Shown piece after piece: positions 36,588 through 48,929 of a stretch of 64,000 nt of DNA. Under the pieces are notes generated by a model, which worked only from the letters and a program-made list of their open reading frames with translations, searched no databases and had not been told where the DNA came from. The position numbers and the translations under genes were made by a program. The DNA is from Lycocorax pyrrhopterus obiensis (taxonomy: Eukaryota > Chordata > Aves > Passeriformes > Paradisaeidae): NCBI GenBank assembly GCA_014706295.1, contig JACSVZ010000001.1, positions 37,806,318 to 37,870,317 on the forward strand. Reading direction: 5' to 3'. Position 1 is the stretch's first letter; the number at the start of each line of letters is the position of its first letter.

Positions 36588-37082
36588 TGTCCAACCATCC
36601 AGGCACCCCTCTGGCAGTCACACTCAACCACTTGAGCTCAGACCAAGGCCGCCTCGCTACACACCCCACACTCACACGGTCGCACCAGGTTTCCTCACCA
36701 GCTAAGGCCCAGGTTTCCCACAGCAGAGTCTTAGATGTCCAGACGCTTAAAATAATTTAATCCTTCTGCAATAACAATAACAACACAGCAGCTCAAGCTG
36801 GGTCCCTCCAAGGATGGACCCCAAGCAAAGGAACCCATGGGCTTTTATACTCTCACAGTCTAAACAAGCAAAAGTCTGGGTTCATCAGCTCCTGCCGTGT
36901 GCGTTCGCCTGGCCGGGCCACAGGTCCCCGTGCCCTTTGTTAGGCAAAGGGTCCACAGTTCACAGCTTCTTGCCTGGGTCCTTCTCCACCCAGAGCTCAC
37001 CCTGCAGCTGGCACTGCATCTTGCAAACCGAGCTGCCTGCCCTGAATGTGTTCCTTAACAACGAACAGCACCAAAGCTGACA
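36588..37082 (-). mobile_element. Probable solo LTR of an endogenous retrovirus
   Basis: A 495-bp GC-richer block with LTR anatomy on the minus strand. It begins TGTCAGCTTTGGTGC at 37082 and ends GGTTGGACA at 36588. A TATAAAAG box lies at 36843-36850 (plus strand cttttata), and an ATTAAA signal about 85 bases further at 36756-36761, with a U5-like GT-rich end. Terminal TGTC...GACA is as expected of an LTR. No primer-binding site or internal sequence follows. The adjacent 6-bp flanks (ttttcc and aaaatt) do not match, so a target duplication is not supported and either end may be off. I do not name the family. Confidence 0.65.
36843..36850 (-). promoter_or_regulatory. TATA box of the LTR
   Basis: The reverse complement reads TATAAAAG, followed by CCCATGGGTTCC on the minus strand. 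It sits between the inferred U3 and R parts and is intact, so the LTR keeps its core promoter motif. Confidence 0.5.
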
Positions 37083-37702
37083 AAAATTACAAGCTGTGCA
37101 GTTTCATTGAAGAGAAGACAGAGAAGAATAGCTACACTTGTTTTCCGGAATTTTTATTGAAAAACGCCACAAGTGAAGTCAAGCAGATAAATGAAACATT
37201 TCCAAATACAGTATCAGTGACTATTGATAAAAGGTATCAGAACTGCAAAAGACTTCTAAATTCCAGTGAACTAGATCTATGGCCAGAGCAGATGTTATTC
37301 ATGAGTTGTTACTACTGTACTGAATTTTTGACAAAAAAATGCTGTTGCAAATTCAAGATCTAAAAAATGGCTAGTACATATAGATCAAGACATAATGTAG
37401 TATGAGGAGGTAATGAAGGAGATAATCAAAGGCATGGTTATAATACAGAACTACAAAGAACTGATGATTCTCATTAGCTTTCAGAAGTAAATTAACATGC
37501 AAATTATTACTAAAGCTTTCCAGTGAAACCAGGAATGGTTTTTTTGTTGTCTTACTTTAATTACCTCATGAAAGGAAGTGTAATTCACAATCAAAATCAG
37601 CACAGTACATTTGTTATACAAACACTTCTCCACACTGTAGCTATTCAGATACAGGGAAGAGTGATGTAAAGGCCTTTGCCCTTCCTTTCTAGTCTGCCTT
37701 AT
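37083..37702. other. Spacer between two minus-strand LTRs
   Basis: AT-rich, with no gene. The plus-strand reading frame 37046-37363 starts inside the LTR edge and is Cys/Lys/Asn-rich with no motif. Confidence 0.5.
37697..37702. repeat. Possible target-site duplication, left copy
   Basis: ccttat directly abuts the TGTCAT end of the LTR and recurs at 38288-38293. The right copy is not adjacent to a clean LTR terminus, so the pair may be chance. Confidence 0.4.
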
Positions 37703-38278
37703 TGTCATATTTTAACCCCAGCCAGCAGCTCAGCCCCATGCAGCCCCTGCTCACTCTTCTTCAGTGGGATGGGAAGAAAATGAGAAGACTGAAAGTGAGA
37801 AAACTCAGTGCATTGAGATAAAGACAGTCTAATAGGTAAAGCAAAAGGTGCAGTAACAAGTAAAGCAAAACAAGGGATTCATTCACCACTTCTCATGGGC
37901 TGACAGGTTCAGCCATTACCAGGACAGCTGGGCTCCATCATGTGCAGCCTGGGAAGTCAAACGGCATCACTCCAAATGACCTTCCTCTTCTTCCTTCTTA
38001 GTCCAGCTTTTGTTGCGGAAACACCATACAGTCTGGGGCATCCCTTCAGTCAGTTGGGATCAGCTGTGCCAGCTGTGTCCCCTCCCCACTCCTTGTGCAC
38101 CCCCAGCCTGCTCCCTGGTGGCGGAGGGTAGAGACAGAGAAGGCCTTGACTCTGTATGAGTGCTGCTCAGCAACAGCTGAAACTTCCTTGTGTTAACAAC
38201 ACTGTTCTCACAAATCCAAAACATAGCCCCATACTAGCTACTATGAAGAAAAACAACTCTATCCTAGACAAAGCCACA
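37703..38278 (-). mobile_element. Solo LTR, common avian ERV family, decayed
   Basis: I recognise this LTR from bird genomes. Its sense strand (minus here) runs from a ctaggatagagttgtttttc segment past catagtagctagtatggggc, ttttggatttgtgagaacag and ggtgcacaaggagtgg, to a ggctggggttaaaatatgac end. The core promoter has eroded. The family has agctttatatgctg (TATA) on the plus strand, but this copy has agcttttgttgcgg (about 38005-38018). The polyadenylation signal ATTAAA has become ATTAGA (plus tctaat near 37828). A 6-base match, ccttat, flanks it at 37697-37702 and 38288-38293. The right copy is 9 bases beyond the recognisable LTR end, so the true edge may be 38287. Confidence 0.85.
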
Positions 38279-38712
38279 GACTCCACCCCTTATGCCATAC
38301 CATATAAGTCATACTCAAATTCCACACTATCCAATTGGAAAACCATTCCTGATCATCTTTTTCCACACACCTTGCCGCCCGTGACCACACTACATTGGTG
38401 CATATCCCTGTGTGATTCTTCTGAAATAGTGTGATAACTTTTGGAAAAGCCTGGAACAGATTTTTGAGACACATCAGTAGGAGCATTCTGATTACTCAAG
38501 TATGTTCAAGGTACTGGAGAGTCATTCCAACAAGTCAGAAAACATCTACTTCACAGAACACAGGGAAGTTACCATTCTTTGTTTTCTCCACAAATTGGTT
38601 CTTGGAGGAGAAGAGAGGAAAAGTATAATTGTTAATTTTTTACCACAGGGCTTTGACAACAGCACTGCAGATAGCAAATATCAGATGTGACAGAGATCTT
38701 AAGATTCTCAAA

Positions 38713-38751
38713 AATGTTCTTTCTATCTAAAATGATGTTCTTTCTATCTAA
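38713..38751 (+). repeat. Two-copy 21-bp tandem duplication
   Basis: atgttctttctatctaaa occurs twice with 3 bases (atg) between copies. The identity is complete over 18 bases, which suggests a recent slippage event. Confidence 0.8.
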
Positions 38752-39763
38752 AAAAAGGAAATATACATAGAGGCTTCATATGGCTACCCATTTTTACTCG
38801 AAAGAAAAAAAAGATATTAACCCCAAGACCTCTATTCCAATACCTCTACAACTATTCTGTCCCATGACAAGAAAGTAGCAAAAATAAGTGAAATACTCTT
38901 CACAAAGAATGCTTCCGAAGGCATACATTTACTCTGTACAATACTGATGTCAACCAATCTGAGAATCAATGTCATACCATTTAAAATTAATAATTTTGTT
39001 AGTCATATGCCATTGGCTAAGCTGTGTTTCTGTCATAGATACACGTCTTAAAAACCTACCTGAGCAATGAAATACATTTGTTCTCGTAAATGAAGATTAA
39101 ACGAAATCATTTCCTCTATCATCAGATTAAAAATTCTTTGAATCGCTTTAACTCAAGGTTAAACATGCTTTGTAATACAAGACAATGGATCACTCAACTT
39201 TCATGTTGGTAGAGTACTGCTCCCGAGGTGTTAATAAAGGAAAAAGTGAACACAGACTTGCTTTGACAGTTTTTGACAAAAACAGAGACATAGGAAAGTG
39301 CATGAAGTTTGGAGGTTTTGTTGCTGTTGCTTTTAAATTGCCAGTGTTCACAGCCTTCCCAAGTCAATCTTTCTCTTAAATGCTCAGCTAATTCTCAGCT
39401 TGTGCCATAGATGAGGTCAAGCACCAAGTGGAGGCATTCATAATCTTCTAAATTAAATGACCATCTCAGCAAGAGATCCCACTCCTTTAGCAGCATGCAG
39501 TTAAGGGATTACTGGAGCATTACTGCAGTAGACAAGGAAAGTCTAGGTATCAATTCCAATAGCAGAATCCTATGGAAATGGCAATTTCAGTAATAAGCCA
39601 TATGGGTCACAAATGAAGTAAGTAAACTCAGAAGATCCTTTCAAGGCAAGTATTTCCCTCAGCACTCTCCTACAGATTCTGAAACTGAGATTAGTGAAAT
39701 GGAGTATTTTATTGAATCCCTAGAGTGACATAATTTAATAGTATTTCACAGCTACAGTACATC

Positions 39764-39860
39764 ATCACATTACATTACACTCTACCTGTCACCGTACAAA
39801 CTACAGTACCATGAAGTGATAACACAGTGTAATGAGACATACAATACAGTGTAATGTGAT
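39764..39860. repeat. Nested imperfect hairpin with duplicated arm
   Basis: atcacattaca (39764-39774) pairs with tgtaatgtgat (39850-39860). Inside it, cattacact (39773-39781) pairs with agtgtaatg (39826-39834). That second arm is duplicated at 39848-39856 as part of an acagtgtaatg(a/t)ga direct repeat with a 22-base period. I recognise no transposon ends. Confidence 0.6.
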
Positions 39861-42800
39861 ATACAAGAAAGTCAATGCAGCATAATCTCAAAAACTACCC
39901 CCATTTAAAGGGAAACCTAATACATGTTTCATATAAATGTACAGGTCATTCATTTTCTCCATTTTTTGTATGTGTTTAATCATTGTGCATCTTGATACTT
40001 CCACAGAGAACTTTAATATTATAGTCAGAAGCAATCATATTTTACTAAGAAAGCTGAAATCATGAAACGGAACCCATTTTCTATGCAACTTTCTGAAAGG
40101 ACTTTAAGTCTTTGAAAAAGAATGCTTTTAAAGAAAAGAGCTCAAGCAAACTTATAGGAGCCTCATGTCTCTGAGAGGTGGTATTCATGGCAATTAACAC
40201 GGTCCACAGGATTGAAAATCAGGTTGGGTGGTGCTGGGTTCCTTCACACACATGTGCACACTAACATCCTTATACCTTGTCTGTTCCATGAGTGCATTCA
40301 CAGATAGATAGCTAATCATTCCTAACTGCTGTTGAGATGTGAGTTAGGAAATTTCTGTCTTTGCAACAGGAAGAAATGGTCAAAAACTAGTAATAAAACC
40401 TCTCAAGAAAAAGCTAATAAGGACAAACTTAGTTGCAGATGGGTCTCAGTAGATATTATGAGTTTCTCCAAAGAAAAAAACATTCTCGTATAACCTAATC
40501 AGAGGAGCATTATACTAATATTACATTTATATGGAAGAGCAGTTATCACTTAAAAAGAAGCCTAGATGAGAATCCACACAAAACACACGTATCAGATCTC
40601 CTCAGTAGATGGGTAAAGTAGCAGATTTTTTTTGCATCAAAATTGATACTTTGTATTGTCAGTTCTTAAAACCTGTAGTAAGATTGCCCAGCTAGTGTAA
40701 AGAAGCTGATTTTCTCTCACATCCCTCTGCATTTATCTGGAGCTGTGTCAGTCTGCAGCATACCCTTTTCCAGCTTACAAAGCTAGGTGTTTTTCACCTT
40801 CTGTCAGCTGAGAAAGGAAGATATAAATAGCAAAGAGGAGAGAAAACTATGTACTGATGAACCCCACAGCCGTCTCCCACTTTCACACATGTGAAGAGTT
40901 TTCCTTCAGCATATTTCAGAGAGAATCGTAGGGTCAGCGGTGGGACAGCAGGAAATGGAACTTAGCCTAGGGAAACTGTTCTTCCTTGTCTCTCAAAAAA
41001 TCATTCAACATTGATAGAGAATAAGTTAGAATATATTTCAGGAAAAAAATAACAAACATGCACCCAGTCTTCAACCTCTGTAAAATAAATATTCAGTGTC
41101 CTTGAACACATGTAGTAATCTTTCCATTGGATTTTCACATTTTAACTCTTTCTCTTAACAGGTCCGAAATATATGTTTTACTAATTTGAAATCATGACAT
41201 GATTTTCTAATTCTTACTGTTCTACAAAACTAGTATAAGTAGCACTAAATTTGAACCACATTTTCTGAATCTTGCTGACATGTATTAATTTAGGATTATT
41301 ACTGTCAAGAGTGAAATATTCTCCTAAACATACTGCTTCACATCACAAAACTTCGCAATTGAACTGGCATTCCATTATATCAGACTAACAGAGTTATCTG
41401 CCATTTAAAATAATCAGTAATAATGGCTATTTTTATGGAATGTAAAGATGCCTGTTCTCAGTCAGAACAACCTCAAAATACTTGTCTCAACCCAGTGTTT
41501 ATGAATAGCATTCTCTTCTTTACTAATAATTTTTCAAAAGCCAGACAGATAACGGTTTTTCAAAAAATCAATATGCAGAAAAACTTTTGATCAATTTATT
41601 TATAGTTAGTAGTGGGGTGGGCAGTTTGCCTGGTTTTCTTTTTGCTTTTTCCTTTATAGAATTAAAGTTGGTAGCTTACTTAGATACAATTGTTTGCATA
41701 TTCAGGCATTCACATTAAAATATATTGAGATGGACAATTACAGAAAACAAACATCCAGAGGCTTTTGCTGCTCCAGGACTCACTCACGTGATGCAGATTT
41801 CATGGCTAATGATCTGTTAATGTGAAAAAGAGGTCCTCTAAGACATCATGACCTCAATATCAGATTTGGAAATAAAAAGAATTGCAAATACAGAATTATT
41901 TAAACTGAAAATTCTGCAACTTTATACTGCAAATTACTCAAACAAAACTGTAGAGATATGCAGGATGGGAGCTAAACCCACAGTGAAAAGACTAGTGTAG
42001 TTTCCATTTTGGTTAATCACAAGTAATCAGCATCTTAGGGTTTAGATGGCTTCCTAAGCACACTGCACTCCTCTTCTCAGCACCTTTCTTTTTATTGTAG
42101 GTGGCTGAGCTGCAGAGGAGAAACTGAAGTGTAGAACCTTAGGCCACTGTTCCTCATGACTTTTATCCTTGGGCAACGAAGCAGCATACAAACTGTTTCT
42201 GTCAAAATATATACTCTGAATGCCTAGAAAGTAAAAATGAGTAATCTTCTTAACTATTTGCAACACTATTAAAGGAAATAAAGCCAAGAAATGTTGCAGT
42301 GTTTACAATTAATTAAATTTTCAAACAAATGTGCAAGTATATTGTTAATTGATTAGCAGAGATAAGGGGGGACTGACATTTATGAATGAATCATTTTAAA
42401 ATTTTGTTACCATGGTCTAGAAGAGTCCCTCTTCAGAACCTGAAATCCATTGCCTAAGTCTTCTTAGTTATCCTAGATGAAAAGGCTGTACATTTTTCCC
42501 TATTCTGGCAAGACCTCTGACACCCTCTTGAAACAGAAAAAGGGGTTTTTTAGCTTTAGCTCTCCTTTATATCTCACACAGGATTAATCCTCAGAGATGA
42601 GCGTGGCCAAAGGCACAAGATAGAAAGCATAGTTATTACTCTGGCAGGTTGTTAAAGTCTTTTATTTGGAATCTAACATTGTCTTTGTTGTTACAAGGAA
42701 AACTGTTCAGCATTCTTGTAGTATTTGTTCCATTCCAGTTTCCTGGCATATAGCCCTTTTGTAAGTGCTTCAGAGGCTAGTGTCTGTGCTTAAAAAGGCC

Positions 42801-44993
42801 ATTTTATGTTTGCAGTATGATCTTTCTGCCTAGAGTCATGCTAAGAAGAGGAATGAGATATGCTGCAAAATTCTAACAGTGATGCCTCTTTTCATTCTTC
42901 TCTGTACCCATGTAGATATGAAGGCTTTGCTCTCCATATTTATCTCCTTTGCAGAAACTCCCAGTATATTTCCCCAAGACAACCTAGGAGACCTGACAGC
43001 TATGTGGTAGAGCCAAGATACTGAAGCAGAAAAAAAGAGATGAAGGATAAGACTGTGCAAAAATATAATTAAATTATTAATAACAGATCCTCTTCTTCTG
43101 TAGTGGCAGAATTCCCACTGAAGCTTTTAGACCTGCAGTTTTTCCAGCTTGTTTCATTTTGTCCAGTCTTTTGAACCTTAACTTCAAACTTTTGGTCAGA
43201 CTTATAGTCTTCATTCTCCACCATGCTAACGGAGCAAGAAGTTATGAATTGTTTTTATTTGTAAGAAGTTATGTAATGACCTCTACTGTGGACGTTAAAA
43301 TCCTGGAATATATTATTAAATTAACATGAACAATCAAAAAGCAATCAGGTGAATTATTCCTTAGTTTACACAAAGTTTTTCTTATCCATTCAGTGCAGCA
43401 TCTCTGTCCCTACTTTTAAATTAATACAGTTTAATTAATTTCTCTTTACTGTACTCCCTGTCACGCAGTTCTTAAAAAACCTCCTGACAATGTGTAAACA
43501 AAAATCTTAATTTATAAAAGAAATCCTAATTTATAAACCATTATTTACTTCCAGAACTTATATAAGACAAAGATATTCTTTTGTAAGCTGCAGAGTCTTT
43601 TATCAGGGTGAATGACAGCACATTTGAAAAGAGCGGAACCTATCTTTGTTTGCCTGTCCATAGCCGAAGTAGAGGTATAGAGCACTAAACCAATGCCTCT
43701 TAAGACACCAAATAAATTTTCTTTCAGGATTAATGGTCCACTGCTAGTGTGAAGGAGATTAAAACTAGAAGCAAAGAGACAAGAGAGTCCAGGGCTGCCC
43801 CACGGTTCATTTCTATGGAATTTGCTAGTGAGCAGAGCCAAGAAGTCAAGCATTTGGGTAAACAGTTCAATGTGAAATTGCTTACTGAATACTATCAGAC
43901 GTTATGGTCAAGTACATCTGCTGCACAGTTAGGCAGTAGATAGAGTGATTTAGCACTGCATACAAATCGCTGGGGTTCTGTGTGCTGGTACCGACTGAAA
44001 GGCTGGCAGCCATAAGGTTGCCAGTCACTGAGTGTCAGTTCTTCATTTGCATCGCGTTGGTATTCAGACAGTGGCAAACAACCCCAAAAGTGAATTTATT
44101 GCTATGAGAAAGTCAATATTTTACAGTAACTGTAGGAATTCTGAAGCACTAATTTAAAAGACTACTTAGAGCAAACCATTTACTATTTTATACACATGTA
44201 TATTGCTGCTCATTGCCACGGATACCTAAAATCAGAGTAGTCCTGTGAAGCTCTTAATTTTATATACTTGGTCTTCTACAAAGCAAGCTGCCAATATTTA
44301 GTTTAGTTAGTAAAACTGAATTATTAGAGACCTCCTTGACTTTCCTAGAACAATTATTTACTGCACATTGTTCATTTGTCTCTCTCTTTTTAATTTTCTT
44401 GAAACAACATTTCATTAGGTTTTTTGCCCTGAAATGTGCCACCAGGAAGTCAAATCAAACCACCCTATTTTCTTTTGAAATATCAGTCTTGCAAAGAACT
44501 ATCCTTTAAAAAATAAAAACAAGTTGAGCCCACAAAATAGAAAGTAAGGAATACTCTGATTTTTTTCCTCTTTCCTTGTAGCATATAAAACACCAACTGA
44601 ACCTAAATTTTAGTATCCTTTCAATGCTTTTTATGTATCAAAACAGAAACATTCTACTAAACACAAATACATAAATTACATAAATATTCCCTTTATCATC
44701 ACTGTTTGTCTTTGGAAGTACAGAAATCTCTAGACTTGGCAAATAGGAGACTGATACTCAGCATTCCTGTAATTCAAACATTACCTGATCACATGACTAT
44801 GGCAATTTACCTACATTGAGTTGTCCTTATTTATGTAACTTGTTTTTCATGCTATGGATGGATTGTATCTTCTACTTATTCTTCCCATATTTATCAATCG
44901 GATTTTTTTAAATAAATTTGTGGGTTTTCTCTATTTGGGAAAAAAAGGAGTCTTCAACAAAGACACATTTATCAAGCAGAATTTGAATTCTAT

Positions 44994-45036
44994 CCCATAG
45001 ACATATATTTCCCACCCATAGACATATATTTCCCAC
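44994..45036 (+). repeat. Two-copy 21-bp tandem duplication
   Basis: ccatagacatatatttccca is present twice in direct succession with a 21-base period. The period is a multiple of three, so it keeps the minus-strand frame (VGNICLW twice), but nothing else suggests coding. Confidence 0.8.
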
Positions 45037-46375
45037 CTGACACTGTCTTTTTGTCTTCACCAGACACATTTCAGTAGATATTTCTGTGGCTGCAATACAG
45101 AAGAGATAAAAGGCAGCAATAAGCTTTGTTTTCATTAAAGTTCTGCAGTTTGTGAGAGGGGGGTATTCATTTTGAACAGAGGAGGAAGCATTTCTCAGCA
45201 ACTAATAATTGTCGCTCACAAGTCTGATTATGTCAGTACTGGCTCCTAGAAAAGACCAACTGATATAATTGATCTTGTAACATTTAAAGGCTCTTCACTT
45301 CAAGCGTATTTTATTGCTGCCTGGCTACAATTATGTTGACCAGAAGAGAGGCTGGCTCTGGGGTTCAGAACTCAGAGGAAAATCAGTTCAGCACGTAACC
45401 ACTTCACTCCTAATGGCAGAAGTTGCATGGGAAATTAATTTTCAGGATCACATTAAGTCAGACTGCAGAACTATTGTGGGATTCACTTGGATAAAATTGC
45501 TCTAGCTGCTGGAAAGATGAGTGTCAGTAATGATATTTATTAAACAAAATGAGTAGCGTTTGGAAGCCATGGAAACCAGAGAACTAAAATTGGGTAGATG
45601 CACGCAGTGCAAGAGGTCACCAAGAGCTTTTAAGACAATCAAAGGACCTCAAGTACAATTGTAGATTAGATAAATTCCTAAGCATTTTTATCCACCCTCT
45701 ATCTCATAGAAGATAGTAAAATTAACAGAAAATACAAGAATATATAATCAAGGGAATGAATGTCTTGCCCTGCTATAGAAGAATATTTTCATCCTTTGAA
45801 TATCAGCATCAGTTAAGCTTTCATTCTTCTTTATGATTCAAAGACCAATTCATTACCTAGATAGACTGCAATACAGAAAAAAAAAGGGGGGAGGGGGCAG
45901 GAAAATATCCTAACTAGAATTGAAATTTGTGAAAAACGCATAGAAAGCTGTGAAGATGTAGTCCATAAAGGTGTTAACCATATAAGTAAGACAGAATCTA
46001 TTTAACAGAAATTAAATTAGAAAAGATAACGGATTAAAAAACATTTAAAGATACATGGCTCTGAATGATGGGGGGGTTATTTTGTTTTTCTCTGAAAGAC
46101 TACTGTACTCTAAATCTTCCAAAATATCACATCCATGTTTGCCTTTATAACTATTATTAGTTCAGTCGAGTAGTGGAACTATTTACACTGTGCAAAGTTA
46201 AGATTTTAAGACTACAAATGAGAAAGGTAGAAGAAGGAAGAGGCACAAAAAAGCCCAATAGTTTTGTTTTCTAAAAGGCCAACTAAGACCACTGCTTTTG
46301 AAATGCATCAAAATATTTTTATTTTCAATTTTGCTCAAGTAATTATTTAATAAAAGAAAAAAAAAATGCTAGATC

Positions 46376-46380
46376 ACTAT
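46376..46380. repeat. Target-site duplication, left copy (actat)
   Basis: actat abuts the TGTCGC end of the LTR. The identical actat follows the TCCACA end at 46747-46751. Confidence 0.75.
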
Positions 46381-46746
46381 TGTCGCTGTTTTCCCCACGG
46401 ACGAGTAGAGAAATGACACAAAGTCCAGGCTCAGGGATCAATGGAAGGGATTTAATGAATTCTCAGAAGACTTTTATATGTTAGTTCGCAAAGTGTATTA
46501 AGTGGCATAAGGTAATTGGTTTTTGCCATCCATCCCTTAAGGGGACTGGTCAAGTTCTAAGACACACAGAGTTCTGGGTGTTTTTCTAGTTAGAACCATA
46601 ACAATTCTACCCAAACAATCCGCACCTGCAAAAAGTTTACAAAACTGTAACATTGTTTTATCTTACTTGCATGGGAAAGACAGAACTCTCACAAAATGCT
46701 GCAGAAAGCCGAAAAATCTCTCTGCTAAGGCTTTTCAGTGTCCACA
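46381..46746 (-). mobile_element. Solo LTR (366 bp) with perfect 5-bp TSD
   Basis: On the minus strand the element starts TGTGGACACTGAAAAGCC and ends GGGGAAAACAGCGACA, the TG...CA ends of an LTR. It carries a TATAAAAG box (46471-46478) and an ATTAAA polyadenylation signal (46451-46456). Flanks are the identical 5-mer actat on both sides. There is no internal retroviral sequence, so this is a solo LTR left by recombination. A 5-bp duplication fits ERVL- or ERV1-like integrases better than ERVK (usually 6). The signals are only about 15 bases apart, so the ATTAAA probably lies upstream of the transcription start, within U3. I do not name the family. Confidence 0.85.
46471..46478 (-). promoter_or_regulatory. 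TATA box of the 366-bp LTR
   Basis: Plus-strand cttttata is TATAAAAG on the sense strand of the LTR. The start of transcription would be expected about 25-30 bases downstream, near 46445. Confidence 0.55.
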
Positions 46747-46751
46747 ACTAT
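46747..46751. repeat. Target-site duplication, right copy (actat)
   Basis: Identical to the 5-mer at 46376-46380. It defines the right boundary of the solo LTR. Confidence 0.75.
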
Positions 46752-48491
46752 AGTTAGCATAAAAATTCTACAATACACTTCCTATCTCTTGTACAACGTA
46801 AAAGAAATAAATGAAAAATGCATTTACGCAGCTTCTTTTTTTTTTTTTTTTTTGAAAGCAACGGTCCAGTTGTTCAGAATATCTTAACTTGGAAATGAGA
46901 TCTCAGTTCTTTCACAGAGCATTTTGCATTGCTTTATGGGCAATACAGCACTTACTGCACTCGAACTAGTGTTTCACTAGTAATATTATCTGTAGGAATA
47001 ATGGTGTCAGGTACTTTGCCTTAAAAATATGTGTTTAAATGCAACTGATACAACTAAAAAAATAGGGATTCTAAAGATTTTAAAAAGCAATTAGTCTATT
47101 CAGATTTACTCTATAGCAAAAGAGCAAAAAAGATAATGTTACTTCCAGCAGGAGCACTCAAATTTAAAACACCATCTTATTGTGTTTCATTTGAAGCCAT
47201 ATTACATTATAAGATACAAATACAGCGAGAGTTAATCAAGCATACCTAGTATTTAATGCAGCTGACAGCTCTCTAAGATAATACAAGTGGTTCATTTTAC
47301 CCATTAGTGGGAATATCATAAGGGTGAAAATGTCCTTTAATACTCAACTTCCATAAATAGGCCATCTGTTTTCCGTTAGATCAATATGAAGATGTACTGA
47401 AATAAAGCCAGGCTCCCATATTTGTTAACAGGAACATCCTTTACCATACCTAGAATTACTTAGTTAGTCCACCATTAAAAACTCAGAGCCACAGACTCCA
47501 TTTATGTTGCGTATTCCCTGTTCTGGAACACCTGCGTTGTGCAACATATCCACACATTACTGCACTGTAAACACTACTGTTCTAAACTGATGCAAATATT
47601 TTTGTGTATGTGAGCATGCTGGTAGGGAAGACAGCAGCAACTTCAACCGAGATGTCTAATACTTGGTGGGGAAAAAAATAAACAAACAAAAAGGACATTC
47701 TGATTGACACGACCACATTTCTCTCAGCTGCTCACCTCCAGCATTTTCTCCCAGCTCCTAAAAGCCTTTTTCTTATTTGAATAGGTGGGAGTTGATAAGA
47801 GGCTTCTCCTCCCTTCCATGTTTTTCACACAATGGCAACATTAAGGTAATATCATTCAGAGAAGACACCAGTCCCATTCCAGATCTTGCAATCAGAATTG
47901 GATGGATCTATTTCCACGGTCCAGAGATGACTATGCATCCGTGGTGCCAGAGATTCACAGCATTGTATCTTCTTGGTTCTCACCAGTGAATGTTCCAAGG
48001 AACATTGTGAAGAAATCTGTTCATATTATCAAGTGTCTTCTTGCACCCTGAAAACACAAGCTGATTTAAGAACAATAGATGTAAAAGCACCTTAACAATA
48101 TAAAAGAAGAAATCCTTTATGTTCTTTAAGTCTCTAACCAAAGTAATTTTTAAAAGTTTTCTGCTCTTTTTAAATTGTTACAGGATCTGAACAAGTGGTC
48201 TTTTCATCGTAGTGGTGGGGTATTTTTTTGCCTGCATATATTTTATAATTACTTTGTGATCAGAAAAAAAAGAAAACTTTAAGTCAAAATGGTAGAATAC
48301 TTTCCATGATTAGTGATGAACTAATTATATAAAAGATATATGTCACCTACTGTTTTCACTATCCTAATCAGGGAAGGGGGTTATGATTATTTTTCATTTA
48401 TTTCCTTAATGTTATGTCTTTAAGGAATCTGAGAGGTCCACTTAAAAACTGTTTTCTGTACAGACTGTATCACTGCAAGATACGTAGAGAA

Positions 48492-48600
48492 ACATATATA
48501 TGTGTATATATATATGTATATACAGATATATGTACCTTATATCCATATGTGTGTACATATGTGTGTATATGTGTGTATACACATATATATACATATATAA
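48492..48600. repeat. TA/TG/CA microsatellite
   Basis: Mixed atatatgtgtatatatat, tgtgtgtacatatgtgtgta and atacacatatatatac runs. The Tyr/Ile/Thr-rich reading frames on both strands (48414-48701 and 48442-48843) are products of this repeat. Confidence 0.9.
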
Positions 48601-48902
48601 AGCCACAAATTGTGCATGTAAAGGGTACGACTGAAGACAGAAAAGATGAAATGTGTATGCCAAGAACAGAGGAAGTAAAAATTTATGTCTCTTCATTGTA
48701 AGGGAAGAGGTATTCATGAACAAAATCCTTTTCCCCTGAGGGAAGAGGATCCTCATGAAGTAATGCAAAAAGTAACTAATTTTGTCATTTTCTCTAGCTA
48801 AAAGCCACCAATATGTCCTCCAATATCCTTTTCCACTAGCCAAGCTGCAAAGGCTTAATCTGATTCATTCTGTGGTAACTTTCCAGACTGGCATCTGTCT
48901 CG

Positions 48903-48929
48903 GTGACAATGATGCCTGATTATTGTCAC
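48903..48929. promoter_or_regulatory. Inverted repeat with SOX-type cores
   Basis: gtgacaat and attgtcac are perfect 8-base arms with an 11-base spacer. Each arm holds ACAAT/ATTGT, the core bound by SOX HMG boxes. Known SOXE dimer sites use a similar inverted layout with a shorter spacer, so function is speculative. Confidence 0.3.

Larger units (their letters stand above)
38279..46375. other. Long non-coding stretch
   Basis: About 8 kb with no gene supported. It contains a short tandem duplication at 38713-38751, a nested inverted repeat at 39764-39860, another tandem duplication at 44994-45036 and a G-run at 45888-45899. All reading frames are short and motif-free. Confidence 0.55.

Noticed and set aside
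37046..37363. 105-codon plus-strand frame with many Cys and Lys
   Set aside because: It starts inside an LTR edge, has no motif or signal peptide, and fits chance in AT-rich DNA.
48414..48843. Tyr/Ile-rich reading frames of 95 and 133 codons
   Set aside because: They run through a TA/TG microsatellite and show no domain.
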